Part shown: piece by piece, positions 18,683 through 27,732 of the stretch | Layout: each line of letters opens with the position of its first letter | Position numbering within the stretch: the first letter of the stretch is position 1 | The notes under the pieces: generated by a model | What the model saw: the letters and a program-made list of their open reading frames with translations, nothing else | What the model was told of the DNA's origin: nothing | Databases searched by the model: none | Source of the DNA: Psychrobacter submarinus | GTDB taxonomy: Bacteria; Pseudomonadota; Gammaproteobacteria; Pseudomonadales; Moraxellaceae | Length of the DNA: 64,000 nt | Assembly (NCBI RefSeq): GCF_904846685.1 | Contig: NZ_CAJHBQ010000001.1 | Coordinates: 1,302,001-1,366,000, forward strand | Direction: 5' to 3' | Made by a program: the position numbers and the translations under genes

Positions 18683-21070
18683 TTAGTCCAAACGACTGAT
18701 GCCATCGTTGATAAGCTTTGGTGTCACAAATATCAGCAGCTCTTCTTTATTATTACTCCGTACATCGCGGCGGAAGGCGCGGCCGATATAAGGTAGATCG
18801 CCTAAGAACGGTACTTTATCCACGCCGTTGTTAGTACGGTTTCTAAACACGCCGCCTAAGACAATGGTCTGTCCATCTTCGACGATGACATTGGTTGAAA
18901 TCGAATCTTCATTGATAGCGACATCGCCATTGATAATGGTTGGCGTCCCGTTAGTAATAAGAAGCTGCAAGCCAATTTTACCATCAGGGGTAATGTTCGG
19001 CGTGGCCTCAAGGCTAAGCGCCGCTTCTCTAAAGCTAGTAGACGTTGCGCCACTTGCCGCCGCTTCTTGATAAGGGATCTGCGTACCTGAGGAGACTTTG
19101 GCGGTTTGCTTATCCGCAGTCAAAATCTTCGGCGTAGAGATGACCTCCCCGCGATTATCGGCTTGCAAGGCAGAGAGCTCAAGATCTAGCATCACATCGG
19201 ATAAGCTAAGCAGACCAAAAGCGATACTGCCAGCCGCCGGATTAGTCACTCCCAAGTCGACACTCAAATTATCAGGGCTACTAATATCATAGCTCGGATA
19301 AGACACAGTCTGACCATTGACCGTCGTGGTCTCGATGTCAAAATCTTTTAAGTCCGCTAACGTCTGATTGCTACCGCCCACCAGTAAACTGCGATTGGTT
19401 GCCGCGCCGCTAGATAAGATACCCCAACGCACGCCAATCTCTTTACTAAAAGTATCAGTTGCACTAACGATACGCGCCTCGATCATCACTTGGCGTACCG
19501 GAATATCGATTTTGGTAATCAGCTCGCGAATATTCTCAATGCTATCAGCGACGTCTTTGACAATCAAAGTATTGGTACGCTCATCGATAGTGACGGTGCC
19601 GCGATTAGACAATAGAGTATTATTATCTTCAATGTTAGCCGTATTACCAGTGCCAAGAAGGCCACTATTGTTATTGGCCGGCCCACTGCCATCAGAGATA
19701 AGATTTAATACATCTTCCGCTCTAGCATAGCTTAGACGAATATACTCCGTGCGTAGCGGTGAAAAAGAGTCAACCGCGCGCTGCGCTTGTAGCTCATCTG
19801 CCTCTTGCTGAGCCAGCTCCGTCGCTGGTGCTACTAAGATGACATTACCGTTTTCGCGCTTACCTAGGTTTTTGCTTTTTAGAATAATATCGAGCGCTTG
19901 ATCCCAAGGTACATTGATAAGGCGCAAAGTGATATTACCAGCGACTGAATCACTAGCAACAATGTTCATATTAGTGAACTGCGCTAAGATATCAAGCACA
20001 CTACGAATCTCAACGTCTTGGAACTCCATAGACAGCGCTTCACCAGTATAGACTTTTTCTTCTAGCGTCGGCTCACGTAGTAGCTCAGGCTCAGAGATGC
20101 TGATATTTAACTGCGCGCCTGATTGATACGCTTGATATTCGTAGTCACCATTCATATTGATAGTGATAATACCGGTCTGACCTTGGTTTTTGGTATCGAC
20201 ACTCGCGACTAAGCCGCTATTGATATTGAGACGGCGCAGCAGGTTTCTAGGTACGGTACTGCCCGTCAAGCGTACGACAAGCTTATTGCCTTGGCGCTGT
20301 ACATCAACCGGAATAGCTTCATTGGCTAAAGTAATACTGACATTACCGCCGCCACCGCTGCCGGCTGCAAAGTTCAAGGCCGTCAAACCATCATAGCTGT
20401 ATTGACGACTCACTTGCGAGGAAGCAAGATTGGGGTCTAATAAAGGATTGACTCTGACCACCATAGTATCAGCCGGTACTTGCGGTTTTGTCGGTGCTTG
20501 CCGCACTACCACTGGCGCGGCTACGACGTTATCAGTCGCTACGACATTGGTCGCTACTACTGGGCTGTCGATAGGCGTGGTGGTGATGATTGCTGATTGG
20601 TTATTGAGCACATCAGCGACCGGATCATTGGTAATGACTTGGCGTGCAGGATCATTGATCGTCAATAGCAGATCGTTACCTTCTATTGCGGTAGTATAAT
20701 CACCGCTTTTTTTCAGCCCAACAATAAGGCGCGTCGTACTGTCATTACTCAAAGTCGTAATATCGTTGACTATACCCACATTATAATCGTTGAAGCGGCT
20801 CGCCAAACCGTTTTGGACTTGTTCAAAGTCTAAGACTAAACGGCTAGGGTTATCGAGCTGATAAGCTGCCGGTACGTTTGGCGTCTCATTGAACCCCAAA
20901 CGCAGCTGCGTTACTGCTGGCGCCGTCTGCACAACAGACACCTCATTGATACGCTGCACCGCATGAGCGTTGCTCATAATAGCGGTCATGCCCAAAGCGA
21001 ACACAGGAGCGGCGAAAGTAGAGGAAACACGCCTACTTATCGTCCTTGCCTTATTGTTACGTACGGTCAT
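18683..21070 (-). CDS. pilQ: Type IV pilus secretin
   Basis: 795 residues. An N-terminal signal peptide ends near AHA37. AMIN-type beta domains follow (about 45-150 and 220-330), then an STN/secretin N0 domain (about 345-410), the N1 domain with a low-complexity Asn/Gly loop near 470-490, and the secretin core (about 530-790) ending with VPFLGDLPYIGRAFR and EELLIFVTPKLI. PilQ forms the outer-membrane pore through which the type IV pilus leaves, and it also takes part in DNA uptake and twitching. It is last of the pilMNOPQ operon and is followed by a terminator. Confidence 0.97.
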   Translation of the reverse strand: MTVRNNKARTISRRVSSTFAAPVFALGMTAIMSNAHAVQRINEVSVVQTAPAVTQLRLGFNETPNVPAAYQLDNPSRLVLDFEQVQNGLASRFNDYNVGIVNDITTLSNDSTTRLIVGLKKSGDYTTAIEGNDLLLTINDPARQVITNDPVADVLNNQSAIITTTPIDSPVVATNVVATDNVVAAPVVVRQAPTKPQVPADTMVVRVNPLLDPNLASSQVSRQYSYDGLTALNFAAGSGGGGNVSITLANEAIPVDVQRQGNKLVVRLTGSTVPRNLLRRLNINSGLVASVDTKNQGQTGIITINMNGDYEYQAYQSGAQLNISISEPELLREPTLEEKVYTGEALSMEFQDVEIRSVLDILAQFTNMNIVASDSVAGNITLRLINVPWDQALDIILKSKNLGKRENGNVILVAPATELAQQEADELQAQRAVDSFSPLRTEYIRLSYARAEDVLNLISDGSGPANNNSGLLGTGNTANIEDNNTLLSNRGTVTIDERTNTLIVKDVADSIENIRELITKIDIPVRQVMIEARIVSATDTFSKEIGVRWGILSSGAATNRSLLVGGSNQTLADLKDFDIETTTVNGQTVSYPSYDISSPDNLSVDLGVTNPAAGSIAFGLLSLSDVMLDLELSALQADNRGEVISTPKILTADKQTAKVSSGTQIPYQEAAASGATSTSFREAALSLEATPNITPDGKIGLQLLITNGTPTIINGDVAINEDSISTNVIVEDGQTIVLGGVFRNRTNNGVDKVPFLGDLPYIGRAFRRDVRSNNKEELLIFVTPKLINDGISRLD

Positions 21071-21096
21071 TACTTATTCCTCAAAAATCTACCATC

Positions 21097-21627
21097 TTAA
21101 TTTATAGGAGAGACCAGCGACTGTGGTCTTTCAATAAACCCGGCGCGGCTGTCTGGTACAATTTCAATTAGATTAATCTGCGTGGGCGTAATCTCAACAA
21201 TACGGCCATCATTGAGTCCAAGATAATCACCTACCTTTACACTAGCGACTGACCCATCTGGACGCTGGACTAAAGCGTACTCTTGTCCTTCAGGGGAGAC
21301 CACAACACCGCGAAAAGTCAGCTGAGCGATTTCATATTGCTCTAAAGGTTGTTTGATACGGTTAATATCAGGGCGTATGCCGTCGATAGCCGTGGTCGGT
21401 CCTTGTATATTCACCAAACTTGGTGGTAAAAAAGGACTGCGTAGACTGCTTGCGCTATAGACAAAGTCTTCTACTAATGACACTTTAGGCGTCGGTTCAA
21501 CCTCTTGTGCCTGTGACGCTCGTATGTCTTGCATGGCTTGCTCAGCTAGACCGATTCTATCGGCACAGCCACTGAGCAAAAGCGTCGTCATCGTTAAAAG
21601 CATAAGGCTGGGTAGCGGCTTAATCAT
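21097..21627 (-). CDS. pilP: Type IV pilus assembly lipoprotein
   Basis: 176 residues. The chosen ATG at 21627 has AGGAGG (21634-21639) 6 nt upstream. An in-frame ATG at 21642 would put that Shine-Dalgarno inside the gene. From the chosen start the lipobox is LLSGC with Cys21. The C-terminal half (about 95-170) is the PilP beta domain that binds the PilQ N0 domain. PilP links the inner-membrane PilMNO complex to the secretin. It overlaps the end of pilO by 8 nt, consistent with coupled translation. Confidence 0.93.
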   Translation of the reverse strand: MIKPLPSLMLLTMTTLLLSGCADRIGLAEQAMQDIRASQAQEVEPTPKVSLVEDFVYSASSLRSPFLPPSLVNIQGPTTAIDGIRPDINRIKQPLEQYEIAQLTFRGVVVSPEGQEYALVQRPDGSVASVKVGDYLGLNDGRIVEITPTQINLIEIVPDSRAGFIERPQSLVSPIN

Positions 21628-22336
21628 CAGCAGCCTCCTCATCAGGCGTCACTTCTTTTGAGCGATAGGTCTTGGTCTGTAAGATCAAATTCAGCTCCGG
21701 AATGGCTTCTAAAGTAGGCTGTGGATTACTCACCTCAAAGTCATGCATAGTAATGATACGCGGCAGGGCAGCAAGACCACTGATAAAACTGCCAAACTGA
21801 TGATACTCGCCCAAAGCAGCAATACGAATAGGCTGCTCGATAAAAAACTCATTCTCAATCTCAGGCTCAACAGAGATATCTTGGAAGCGGATATTACTGC
21901 CCACTCCCGTCATATTGATACCTTCTACCAATTCAGAAACCCGAGTCTCTTTAGGGAGCTGATCGAGCAAAGTATTAAATTCTATATCCATTTGCGCCAC
22001 TTGCGCTTTATAAGTGTTTAAATGCCGTGCTCGTGACTCTTTTTGACGATAGGTCTCAAGTAAGGTTTGCTGCTCACTTTCGCTGGCCTTAATCTCATCG
22101 ATTTTACTACTAATCGGTAACGCCCAAGCCATAGCAGCAATGAAGACGACAATTAACAATAACACGGTCACTTTAACTGGTAACGGCCAACTGCCAGAGT
22201 TTTGGGTATCTAGCGATTCAAAGCTACGACGAAAATCATTGAAGTCGAATGATTTTTTTGGCGGGGTCAATGGGCCTTGCGCCTTGATTGCGCTTTTTTT
22301 GGTTTTTATGAGGCTTTTTTTGCGGATAGGACTCAT
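21620..22336 (-). CDS. pilO: Type IV pilus inner-membrane protein PilO
   Basis: 238 residues. A basic cytoplasmic N-terminus (about 1-50) is followed by one membrane helix (about 53-72, VKVTVLLLIVVFIAAMAWAL), a coiled-coil segment (about 75-125) and a ferredoxin-like periplasmic domain. It dimerises with PilN to form the alignment complex that connects PilM and PilP. Its ATG overlaps the pilN stop as ATGA, a sign of translational coupling. The acidic C-terminus (DEEAADD) overlaps pilP. Confidence 0.93.
   Translation of the reverse strand: MSPIRKKSLIKTKKSAIKAQGPLTPPKKSFDFNDFRRSFESLDTQNSGSWPLPVKVTVLLLIVVFIAAMAWALPISSKIDEIKASESEQQTLLETYRQKESRARHLNTYKAQVAQMDIEFNTLLDQLPKETRVSELVEGINMTGVGSNIRFQDISVEPEIENEFFIEQPIRIAALGEYHQFGSFISGLAALPRIITMHDFEVSNPQPTLEAIPELNLILQTKTYRSKEVTPDEEAADD
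21634..21639 (-). promoter_or_regulatory. Shine-Dalgarno that fixes the pilP start
   Basis: AGGAGG on the minus strand, 6 nt before the ATG at 21627 and inside the pilO 3' end. It excludes the upstream ATG at 21642 as the main start. Confidence 0.7.
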
Positions 22337-23004
22337 AAAGCACCTCCAGAGCCATTAGCACTAGCGGCGATCTCAGCTGACTGGGTAGGCTCAGTTAATG
22401 AGGACTGCACTTGAGTGGTTACTACAAACTGCACGTAACTGTCCTCAGGGTATATAGGTCGAGGCCGCTCACCGTTAGTAGGTGCTCGATTTAAGGTCGC
22501 TTCTGCCTCGTAGGCACTAATATTTTGCTGAATATTACGTACGGCGGAGTTTTCCATCCACAAGCTGTCGTCCAAATTACGAATTAAGCTCGAGACTACG
22601 TTTGGGTTGTCCGCTAGGCCGGTAAAGGTAAGTAGGTCACCCTCACGCTTTAGATTATTCAGATAAAGCGCTGGAGGCATCGCCTTTGCTACATCGTCCC
22701 ATAAACGCACTGGAATTGGGCGTCGTCCCTGCAAGTCTTGGATAACTTGCATACGCGAGATAATATCTTCTCGGCGCTGCTCAAGCGTATCTATCTCCGC
22801 AAGTACCGTATCCAAACGATTGTTTTCTTGCATGATGCGATCATTGGCGTCACGCTGCTCTTCGAGCTCATTATTAAAATAGCTCAAAGTCGCAAACGCG
22901 GACAACAATGCCAGCAGCGTCACTGCAGCAACTAGCGTCAAAAACTCTTTATTGCGGCGGGCGCGTTCCTCAGAACGCCATGGTAGTAGGTTAATACGAG
23001 CCAT
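22333..23004 (-). CDS. pilN: Type IV pilus inner-membrane protein PilN
   Basis: 223 residues. The first residues ARINLLPWR form the conserved cytoplasmic INLLP motif that docks into PilM. One membrane helix (about 22-43) follows, then a coiled coil (about 45-85) and a periplasmic domain. It is the partner of PilO. The ATG shares one base with the pilM stop (TAATG), so translation is coupled. Confidence 0.95.
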   Translation of the reverse strand: MARINLLPWRSEERARRNKEFLTLVAAVTLLALLSAFATLSYFNNELEEQRDANDRIMQENNRLDTVLAEIDTLEQRREDIISRMQVIQDLQGRRPIPVRLWDDVAKAMPPALYLNNLKREGDLLTFTGLADNPNVVSSLIRNLDDSLWMENSAVRNIQQNISAYEAEATLNRAPTNGERPRPIYPEDSYVQFVVTTQVQSSLTEPTQSAEIAASANGSGGAL

Positions 23005-24059
23005 TAGTTAAAGCTCCTAAGCGCAAGCCCACAAGCCGCCATTAGGCTGGGAGCATCGATAGCCAACTGCTCGCTGTCAATATAAGGGCTGATAGTCATA
23101 TTAATAAATGGATCGGCGACGGTAACGCCGATATTTAGTTTTTGCTGGATCATGCCGGCAAGACCGGGTATAGAGCTACTACCGCCCGCGAGCACAATAT
23201 GATCAATGTGGTCATATTGACTTGAGGAAAAATAAAACTGTAGCGATCGAGTGATTTGTTGTACCGTACTTTCCATAAACGGCGTGAGCACTTCAGGATA
23301 ATAATCATCAGGCAACATACGCTCATGCTTATTAACCATCGCCTCTTCATAAGACAACCCGTAGCGCTCTTGGATGGCTTCTGTGAGCTGCAACCCGCCA
23401 AATAACTGCTCGCGGCTATAGATAAATTTATCGTTTTTAGCGATATATAAGGTCGTTTGATGATGGCCAATATCGATAACAGCGACCAATTCTGGCATAT
23501 TTGGTAAATTATCTGCCATCATCTGAAAAGCTCTTTCGATAGCGTGCGACTCTATATCCATGACTTTGGTTTTTAGACCACCAAAGGCCAAGGCGTCCAC
23601 CCGCTGATCTACGTTCTCAGAGCGTGAGGCTGCTAGCAAAACTTGCACCATCGTGTCATCAACGACAGAAGGCCCTAGCACTTCAAAGTCCAGATTGACT
23701 TCATCTAAAGGATAAGGAATATACTGATCTGCATCGAGACGGATTTGTGCTTCGCGTTCAACATCGCTTAAAGTAGCATCCATATCGATAATCTTGGTAA
23801 TGACCGACGAGCCTGAGACCGCGGTTGCAGCATCATGGCCTGCAACTCGGTTTTGGCGCGCTAAGCTTGCAATCGTGTCACCAGCCGCTTCAGTATCGAC
23901 AATCAGCTTATCAACGACTATCCCTGGCGGTAATCTTTCGATACCATAAGACTTGAGATGATAAACGCCTTGCTGCCGAGTTATGTCAACTAGCTTTACT
24001 GAAGTTGCACAAATATCTACTCCGATTAAACTCTGATGCTTAGAAGAAAGTAGCTTCAC
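23004..24059 (-). CDS. pilM: Type IV pilus actin-like ATPase PilM
   Basis: 351 residues, start codon GTG. It has the actin-like fold: phosphate 1 loop near IGVDICATSVKLVDI (12-26), phosphate 2 loop VAVIDIGHHQTTLYI and adenosine loop VLAGGSSSIPGLAG. PilM sits on the cytoplasmic face of the inner membrane and binds the PilN N-terminus. It is first in the pilMNOPQ operon and divergent from mrcA, the classical arrangement in Pseudomonas and Acinetobacter. Confidence 0.95.
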   Translation of the reverse strand: MKLLSSKHQSLIGVDICATSVKLVDITRQQGVYHLKSYGIERLPPGIVVDKLIVDTEAAGDTIASLARQNRVAGHDAATAVSGSSVITKIIDMDATLSDVEREAQIRLDADQYIPYPLDEVNLDFEVLGPSVVDDTMVQVLLAASRSENVDQRVDALAFGGLKTKVMDIESHAIERAFQMMADNLPNMPELVAVIDIGHHQTTLYIAKNDKFIYSREQLFGGLQLTEAIQERYGLSYEEAMVNKHERMLPDDYYPEVLTPFMESTVQQITRSLQFYFSSSQYDHIDHIVLAGGSSSIPGLAGMIQQKLNIGVTVADPFINMTISPYIDSEQLAIDAPSLMAACGLALRSFN

Positions 24060-24085
24060 AGACCCTACACCTTATATAGAATATA

Positions 24086-24106
24086 GATTACAAAGGTTTT
24101 GTAATC
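24086..24106. promoter_or_regulatory. 21-bp palindrome at the pilM transcription start
   Basis: Perfect 9-bp arms GATTACAAA (24086-24094) and TTTGTAATC (24098-24106) with a 3-nt centre. It begins about one base past the predicted -10 initiation point and ends 26 bp before the pilM start. It is either an operator for a dimeric regulator or a 5' mRNA hairpin. Confidence 0.5.
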
Positions 24107-24113
24107 ATGGAAT

Positions 24114-24142
24114 ACAATACGTTACTTAATAGACATATTCAA
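24114..24142 (-). promoter_or_regulatory. Predicted promoter of pilMNOPQ
   Basis: On the minus strand, -35 TTGAAT (24137-24142) and -10 TATTGT (24114-24119) with a 17-nt spacer. Confidence 0.5.
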
Positions 24143-24204
24143 GTAATTAAAAATTTTTCTCAGAGAATTACACATTTCATGCGAACCTAGCTTTGGGTTC
24201 AATG

Positions 24205-24210
24205 TATAAT
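24205..24210 (+). promoter_or_regulatory. Candidate -10 element for mrcA
   Basis: A consensus TATAAT 36 bp before the mrcA ATG. No good -35 is present at 16-18 nt, so the promoter may need an activator or may be weak. Confidence 0.35.
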
Positions 24211-24245
24211 AATGACCGTTCACTCTCTTAATTGATAAGCTTATT

Positions 24246-26915
24246 ATGCCCAAAAAAAATGCCACCGTCCGTCTTATCCATTACTTGGTGGGGCTTTTTA
24301 TTGCCTTTTTAGCGCTAGTCATTATCTTAGCGCTCACCGTTCCTATTGGCTTTTATGGCATGGCAATGTACTTATCACCTACCCTACCTAGTATCCAAGA
24401 GATTAAAAGGGCAAATTTGGAGATGCCTTTACAGATCTATAGCCGTGATGACAAACTCATCGGTCAGTATGGCAACCGCTTATCTTTGCCTGTGACTTAT
24501 GAAGAGATTCCTGAAGGGCTGACGAACGCCTTTTTAGCTGCTGAAGACGCTTCATTTTTTCAGCATAGCGGCATTAGTATTAAGGGTTTAGGACGAGCGG
24601 TCACCGAAGTGGTCACTGACGATGAGGGCCAAACAGGGGGCTCAACAATTACTATGCAGGTGGCTAAGAATTACTTTTTAACGCCTGAGCGTACCTTGAA
24701 TCGTAAGTTAACAGAGCTATTTGTCGCCAGAAAGATGGAAGACGAGCTCACTAAAAATGAAATTCTCACTTTATATGTGAATAAAATTTATTTGGGCGAA
24801 GGCGCTTATGGTATCCGCGCCGCTGCCAAAAAGTATTATAGTAAGTCACTTGAGAGCTTAACCGTCGCAGAGATGGCGATGCTAGCTGGCCTTCCAAAAG
24901 CTCCTTCTAAATACAACCCAGTCGCCAATCCTGAGCGTGCCCTTATTCGCCGTAACTGGATTATCAAACGTATGCACGAGCTTGGCTATATCGATCAAGC
25001 GCAATATGATGAAGCTATCGACTCGCCAATCGGCTTGAATTTATATCAAGAAAAACTCGATGTTAATATGCCTTATTTGGCAGAGATGGCGCGCTATGCT
25101 TTAGTCAATCGTTATGGAGATCAAGTAGTCAATGGCGGCTGGCGGGTGCGCTTAACCGTTGATAGCCAAGCGCAGCAAGCTGCCGAAGCGGCTGTCCTCA
25201 AAGGACTTATTGCCTATGATCATCGTCATGGCTGGCGCGGCGCTGAGGCGAACGATGAACCTCTTGAAGACTTTAACCGCTATGGCAGTATGTATCCTGC
25301 GAAGGTGACCACTGTCAACTCACGCAGCTTTGAAGCACTGATGCAATCAGGTGAGACGGTCACCGTAAACTGGTCTGGTATGAGCTGGGCAAAGAAGTTC
25401 ATTTCAGCCGATCGCTTCGGTAATCTACCTAGTAACGCCTCCCAAATCGTCAGTGAAAAAGACATCGTTCGCTTAATAAAAACCGATAATGATAATTGGC
25501 AATTGGCACAGATTCCAGATGTCCAAGGCAGCTTAGTATCGCTAGACCCAGAGACAGGCGCGCTAAACGCTTTGGTAGGTGGTTTTGACTTTAAGCACAG
25601 TAAATTCAACCGCGCCCTGCAAGGATGGCGTCAACCGGGCTCAACGATCAAGCCACTGATTTATACCGCCGCCTTAGAAAAAGGCTATCGTCCAGATAGC
25701 ATCATCTCAGATCGTCCCATTCAAGTCGGCGATTGGAAGCCCAAAAACTCTGATGAGCGCTTCTTAGGTGATATCACTTTACGCCGCGGACTTTATCTGT
25801 CTCGTAACTTAGTCTCTATTCGCTTACTACAAGCAGTAGGCACCTCAGATGCTCGTGATCTGTTAGACCAGTTCGGTCTCGATAAAGAGAAGCTACCGAC
25901 TACACTGTCATTAGCGCTCGGTACGGGTCAAGCTACCCCGTTACAAATGGTTACCGCGTACGCGACCTTTGCGAATGGCGGTCATCGTATACAGCCTTAT
26001 TTTATTGAGCAGATTTATAACTACGATAATGAGCTGTTGTTTCAAGCCAATCCGCAGCAAGCGTGTGCGCTTTGTTTCAATGAGCAGCTTGAAGCTCGTA
26101 ACCAACAACTGATTGAAGATGCCCAAACGCTTACTGAGCAAGAAGCAGAGGACAAGCAGACGGAAGATACCATAAGCGAAGACGACGCTGTCGAGAATGA
26201 GTCAGATGCTCAGAATGATGAGCTTAGCGATGATGATGCTAATAACCGTGATATGAGTATTTATGATGCAAATCCGCTGACAGATCGTCTACAAGCTCCT
26301 GTAGTGCAGTATGTAACGGCTACCCAAGCGCCGCGAATCCTCAAACCCAGAGTGGCTTATGAGATGGCCGACATCTTACGAGATGTGGTTCAGCGCGGTA
26401 CTGCCGTTCGCGCTCGAGCACTTGGACGCGAGGATATTGGGGGCAAGACCGGTACGACTAACGAAGCCAAAGACGCTTGGTTTGCAGGCTTTCATCCTAC
26501 CAACGCTACTGTCGTTTGGATGGGTTTTGATCAGCCCTCAACCCTTGGTCGCCGCGAGTATGGCGGAGTTGCTGCCCTACCCGTATGGATGGACTTTATG
26601 AGAGCGCAGTTAAGAGACGTTCCTTTTGAATGGGTGTCGCTTGATAATAAATCTAAATCTAAAAAGCAAAGCCAGCGTATTATCGAGATGAACGATGATG
26701 GCGTTGTCACTACTAATGACAGCGATGAGGACGACTCAAGCAATTTAGAGACTGCTGCCAACCAACCGGTTAAAACTAAAATTCAGCAACGTAAGCCTCC
26801 TGAACCTGAACAAGAGCCTGAAGCGCAGTCAACAGCATCTGATTACAGTGATAGCGCGTCACAAAATCCATTACCCGTAACGCCAGCAGAACGTATGCCC
26901 GCGATGCCAGAATAA
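24246..26915 (+). CDS. mrcA: Penicillin-binding protein 1A (bifunctional transglycosylase/transpeptidase)
   Basis: 889 residues. One N-terminal membrane anchor (about 13-38) is followed by the GT51 transglycosylase domain with EDASFFQHSGI, GGSTITMQVAKN and the GEGAYGIRAAAKKYY segment, then an OB-like insert. The transpeptidase domain has catalytic Ser466 (GSTIKP), SRNLVSI and the KTG box at 734-736 (GGKTGTTNE). An acidic linker near 630-675 and a disordered, proline-rich tail of about 90 residues follow the pattern of PBP1A proteins. It polymerises and cross-links peptidoglycan. It is divergent from pilM and ends at a bidirectional terminator. Confidence 0.96.
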   Translation: MPKKNATVRLIHYLVGLFIAFLALVIILALTVPIGFYGMAMYLSPTLPSIQEIKRANLEMPLQIYSRDDKLIGQYGNRLSLPVTYEEIPEGLTNAFLAAEDASFFQHSGISIKGLGRAVTEVVTDDEGQTGGSTITMQVAKNYFLTPERTLNRKLTELFVARKMEDELTKNEILTLYVNKIYLGEGAYGIRAAAKKYYSKSLESLTVAEMAMLAGLPKAPSKYNPVANPERALIRRNWIIKRMHELGYIDQAQYDEAIDSPIGLNLYQEKLDVNMPYLAEMARYALVNRYGDQVVNGGWRVRLTVDSQAQQAAEAAVLKGLIAYDHRHGWRGAEANDEPLEDFNRYGSMYPAKVTTVNSRSFEALMQSGETVTVNWSGMSWAKKFISADRFGNLPSNASQIVSEKDIVRLIKTDNDNWQLAQIPDVQGSLVSLDPETGALNALVGGFDFKHSKFNRALQGWRQPGSTIKPLIYTAALEKGYRPDSIISDRPIQVGDWKPKNSDERFLGDITLRRGLYLSRNLVSIRLLQAVGTSDARDLLDQFGLDKEKLPTTLSLALGTGQATPLQMVTAYATFANGGHRIQPYFIEQIYNYDNELLFQANPQQACALCFNEQLEARNQQLIEDAQTLTEQEAEDKQTEDTISEDDAVENESDAQNDELSDDDANNRDMSIYDANPLTDRLQAPVVQYVTATQAPRILKPRVAYEMADILRDVVQRGTAVRARALGREDIGGKTGTTNEAKDAWFAGFHPTNATVVWMGFDQPSTLGRREYGGVAALPVWMDFMRAQLRDVPFEWVSLDNKSKSKKQSQRIIEMNDDGVVTTNDSDEDDSSNLETAANQPVKTKIQQRKPPEPEQEPEAQSTASDYSDSASQNPLPVTPAERMPAMPE

Positions 26916-26975
26916 GACTCTATAGTTATAAATATAGCTATAAAGCTCCATTTAGGACACATTCAATAAAGCATT

Positions 26976-27009
26976 AAAAAGGCGGTTCACTGCAGTGGAC
27001 TGCCTTTTT
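26976..27009. terminator. Bidirectional intrinsic terminator
   Basis: A 15-bp stem including two wobble pairs: AAAAAGGC (26976-26983) with GCCTTTTT (27002-27009), closed by CAC/GTG around a TGCA loop. It sits between convergent mrcA and the DUF6586-like gene. Confidence 0.9.
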
Positions 27010-27044
27010 GATAGGCAAGCGCTTCCCATACTTTCAATACTGAT

Positions 27045-27572
27045 TTAATACTCGACCATGCCGCCCCGTAGCTGTTCAATCAAATCTAAAAACTGACTGC
27101 GCCATTCTCGAATAGTTGACTCATCAGGCAGCCACTGGTTGGACAATGTCACCACATTAACGATCAAATCTTGCGATTGTTTTGAGCTCTCAGCAGGATG
27201 AGCACTTATTTGTTGATCCGATAATACAGCATAGAGACAGCGCTGATAAGCTCGCTCTATATTGGCTAAAAACCCATGCTCTAATAGTTGCTGCAAGCGC
27301 ATGACCTCAGGTGAGACCTGCGTGCGCTCGCTAAGCGCTTGCTCTATAGCCAGTAGCGTTGGCTCATTCATCTCCAAACTATAGAACTGCGAAAGCTCCT
27401 GCATAAAGGCTAAAAAGCTACCATATAAATGAAAAATAGCAGTTTCACAGTGCGCTTGGTACAGCTGTTTATCGCTACTGTTATCTGCCGCTTGGCAAGC
27501 TAAGCGGCAAAAATAAAGCTTTTGGTTGGTACGGTCAGCATGGTATTTGGCTACGCGAGTTTTACCGGCCAT
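27045..27572 (-). CDS. Hypothetical protein, DUF6586-like
   Basis: 175 residues, soluble, mostly helical, no signal peptide. The start TRVAKYHADRTNQKLYFCRLACQAAD resembles the uncharacterised DUF6586 proteins of Pseudomonas and Acinetobacter, which open with a similar NQKLYFA segment. That assignment is from memory and unverified. No catalytic motif is visible. It lies between the mrcA and rpoC terminators with its own strand and spacing, so it is probably a single-gene unit. Confidence 0.6.
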   Translation of the reverse strand: MAGKTRVAKYHADRTNQKLYFCRLACQAADNSSDKQLYQAHCETAIFHLYGSFLAFMQELSQFYSLEMNEPTLLAIEQALSERTQVSPEVMRLQQLLEHGFLANIERAYQRCLYAVLSDQQISAHPAESSKQSQDLIVNVVTLSNQWLPDESTIREWRSQFLDLIEQLRGGMVEY

Positions 27573-27665
27573 AAGCAGGTTGTCCTTTTATTACGAATCA
27601 GTTAAAAAACTACAATGCTTTTAAGTGTACTATCTTTTTACTGAGTCTGACTATATTTTATGCAT

Positions 27666-27694
27666 AAAAAAGCCAGCACGAGGCTGGCTTTTTT
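27666..27694 (-). terminator. Intrinsic terminator of rpoBC
   Basis: Perfect 12-bp stem AAAAAAGCCAGC (27666-27677) and GCTGGCTTTTTT (27683-27694) with a 5-nt loop, 38 bp after the rpoC stop. Confidence 0.92.
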
Positions 27695-27732
27695 ACTGTT
27701 ACATTAAACAGAGCTCATAAGTTAAACAAAGC

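Noticed and set aside
26130-26270. Acidic stretch in mrcA as a foreign insertion
   Set aside because: E. coli PBP1A also has a variable loop at this place, so it is more simply a family-typical variable region.
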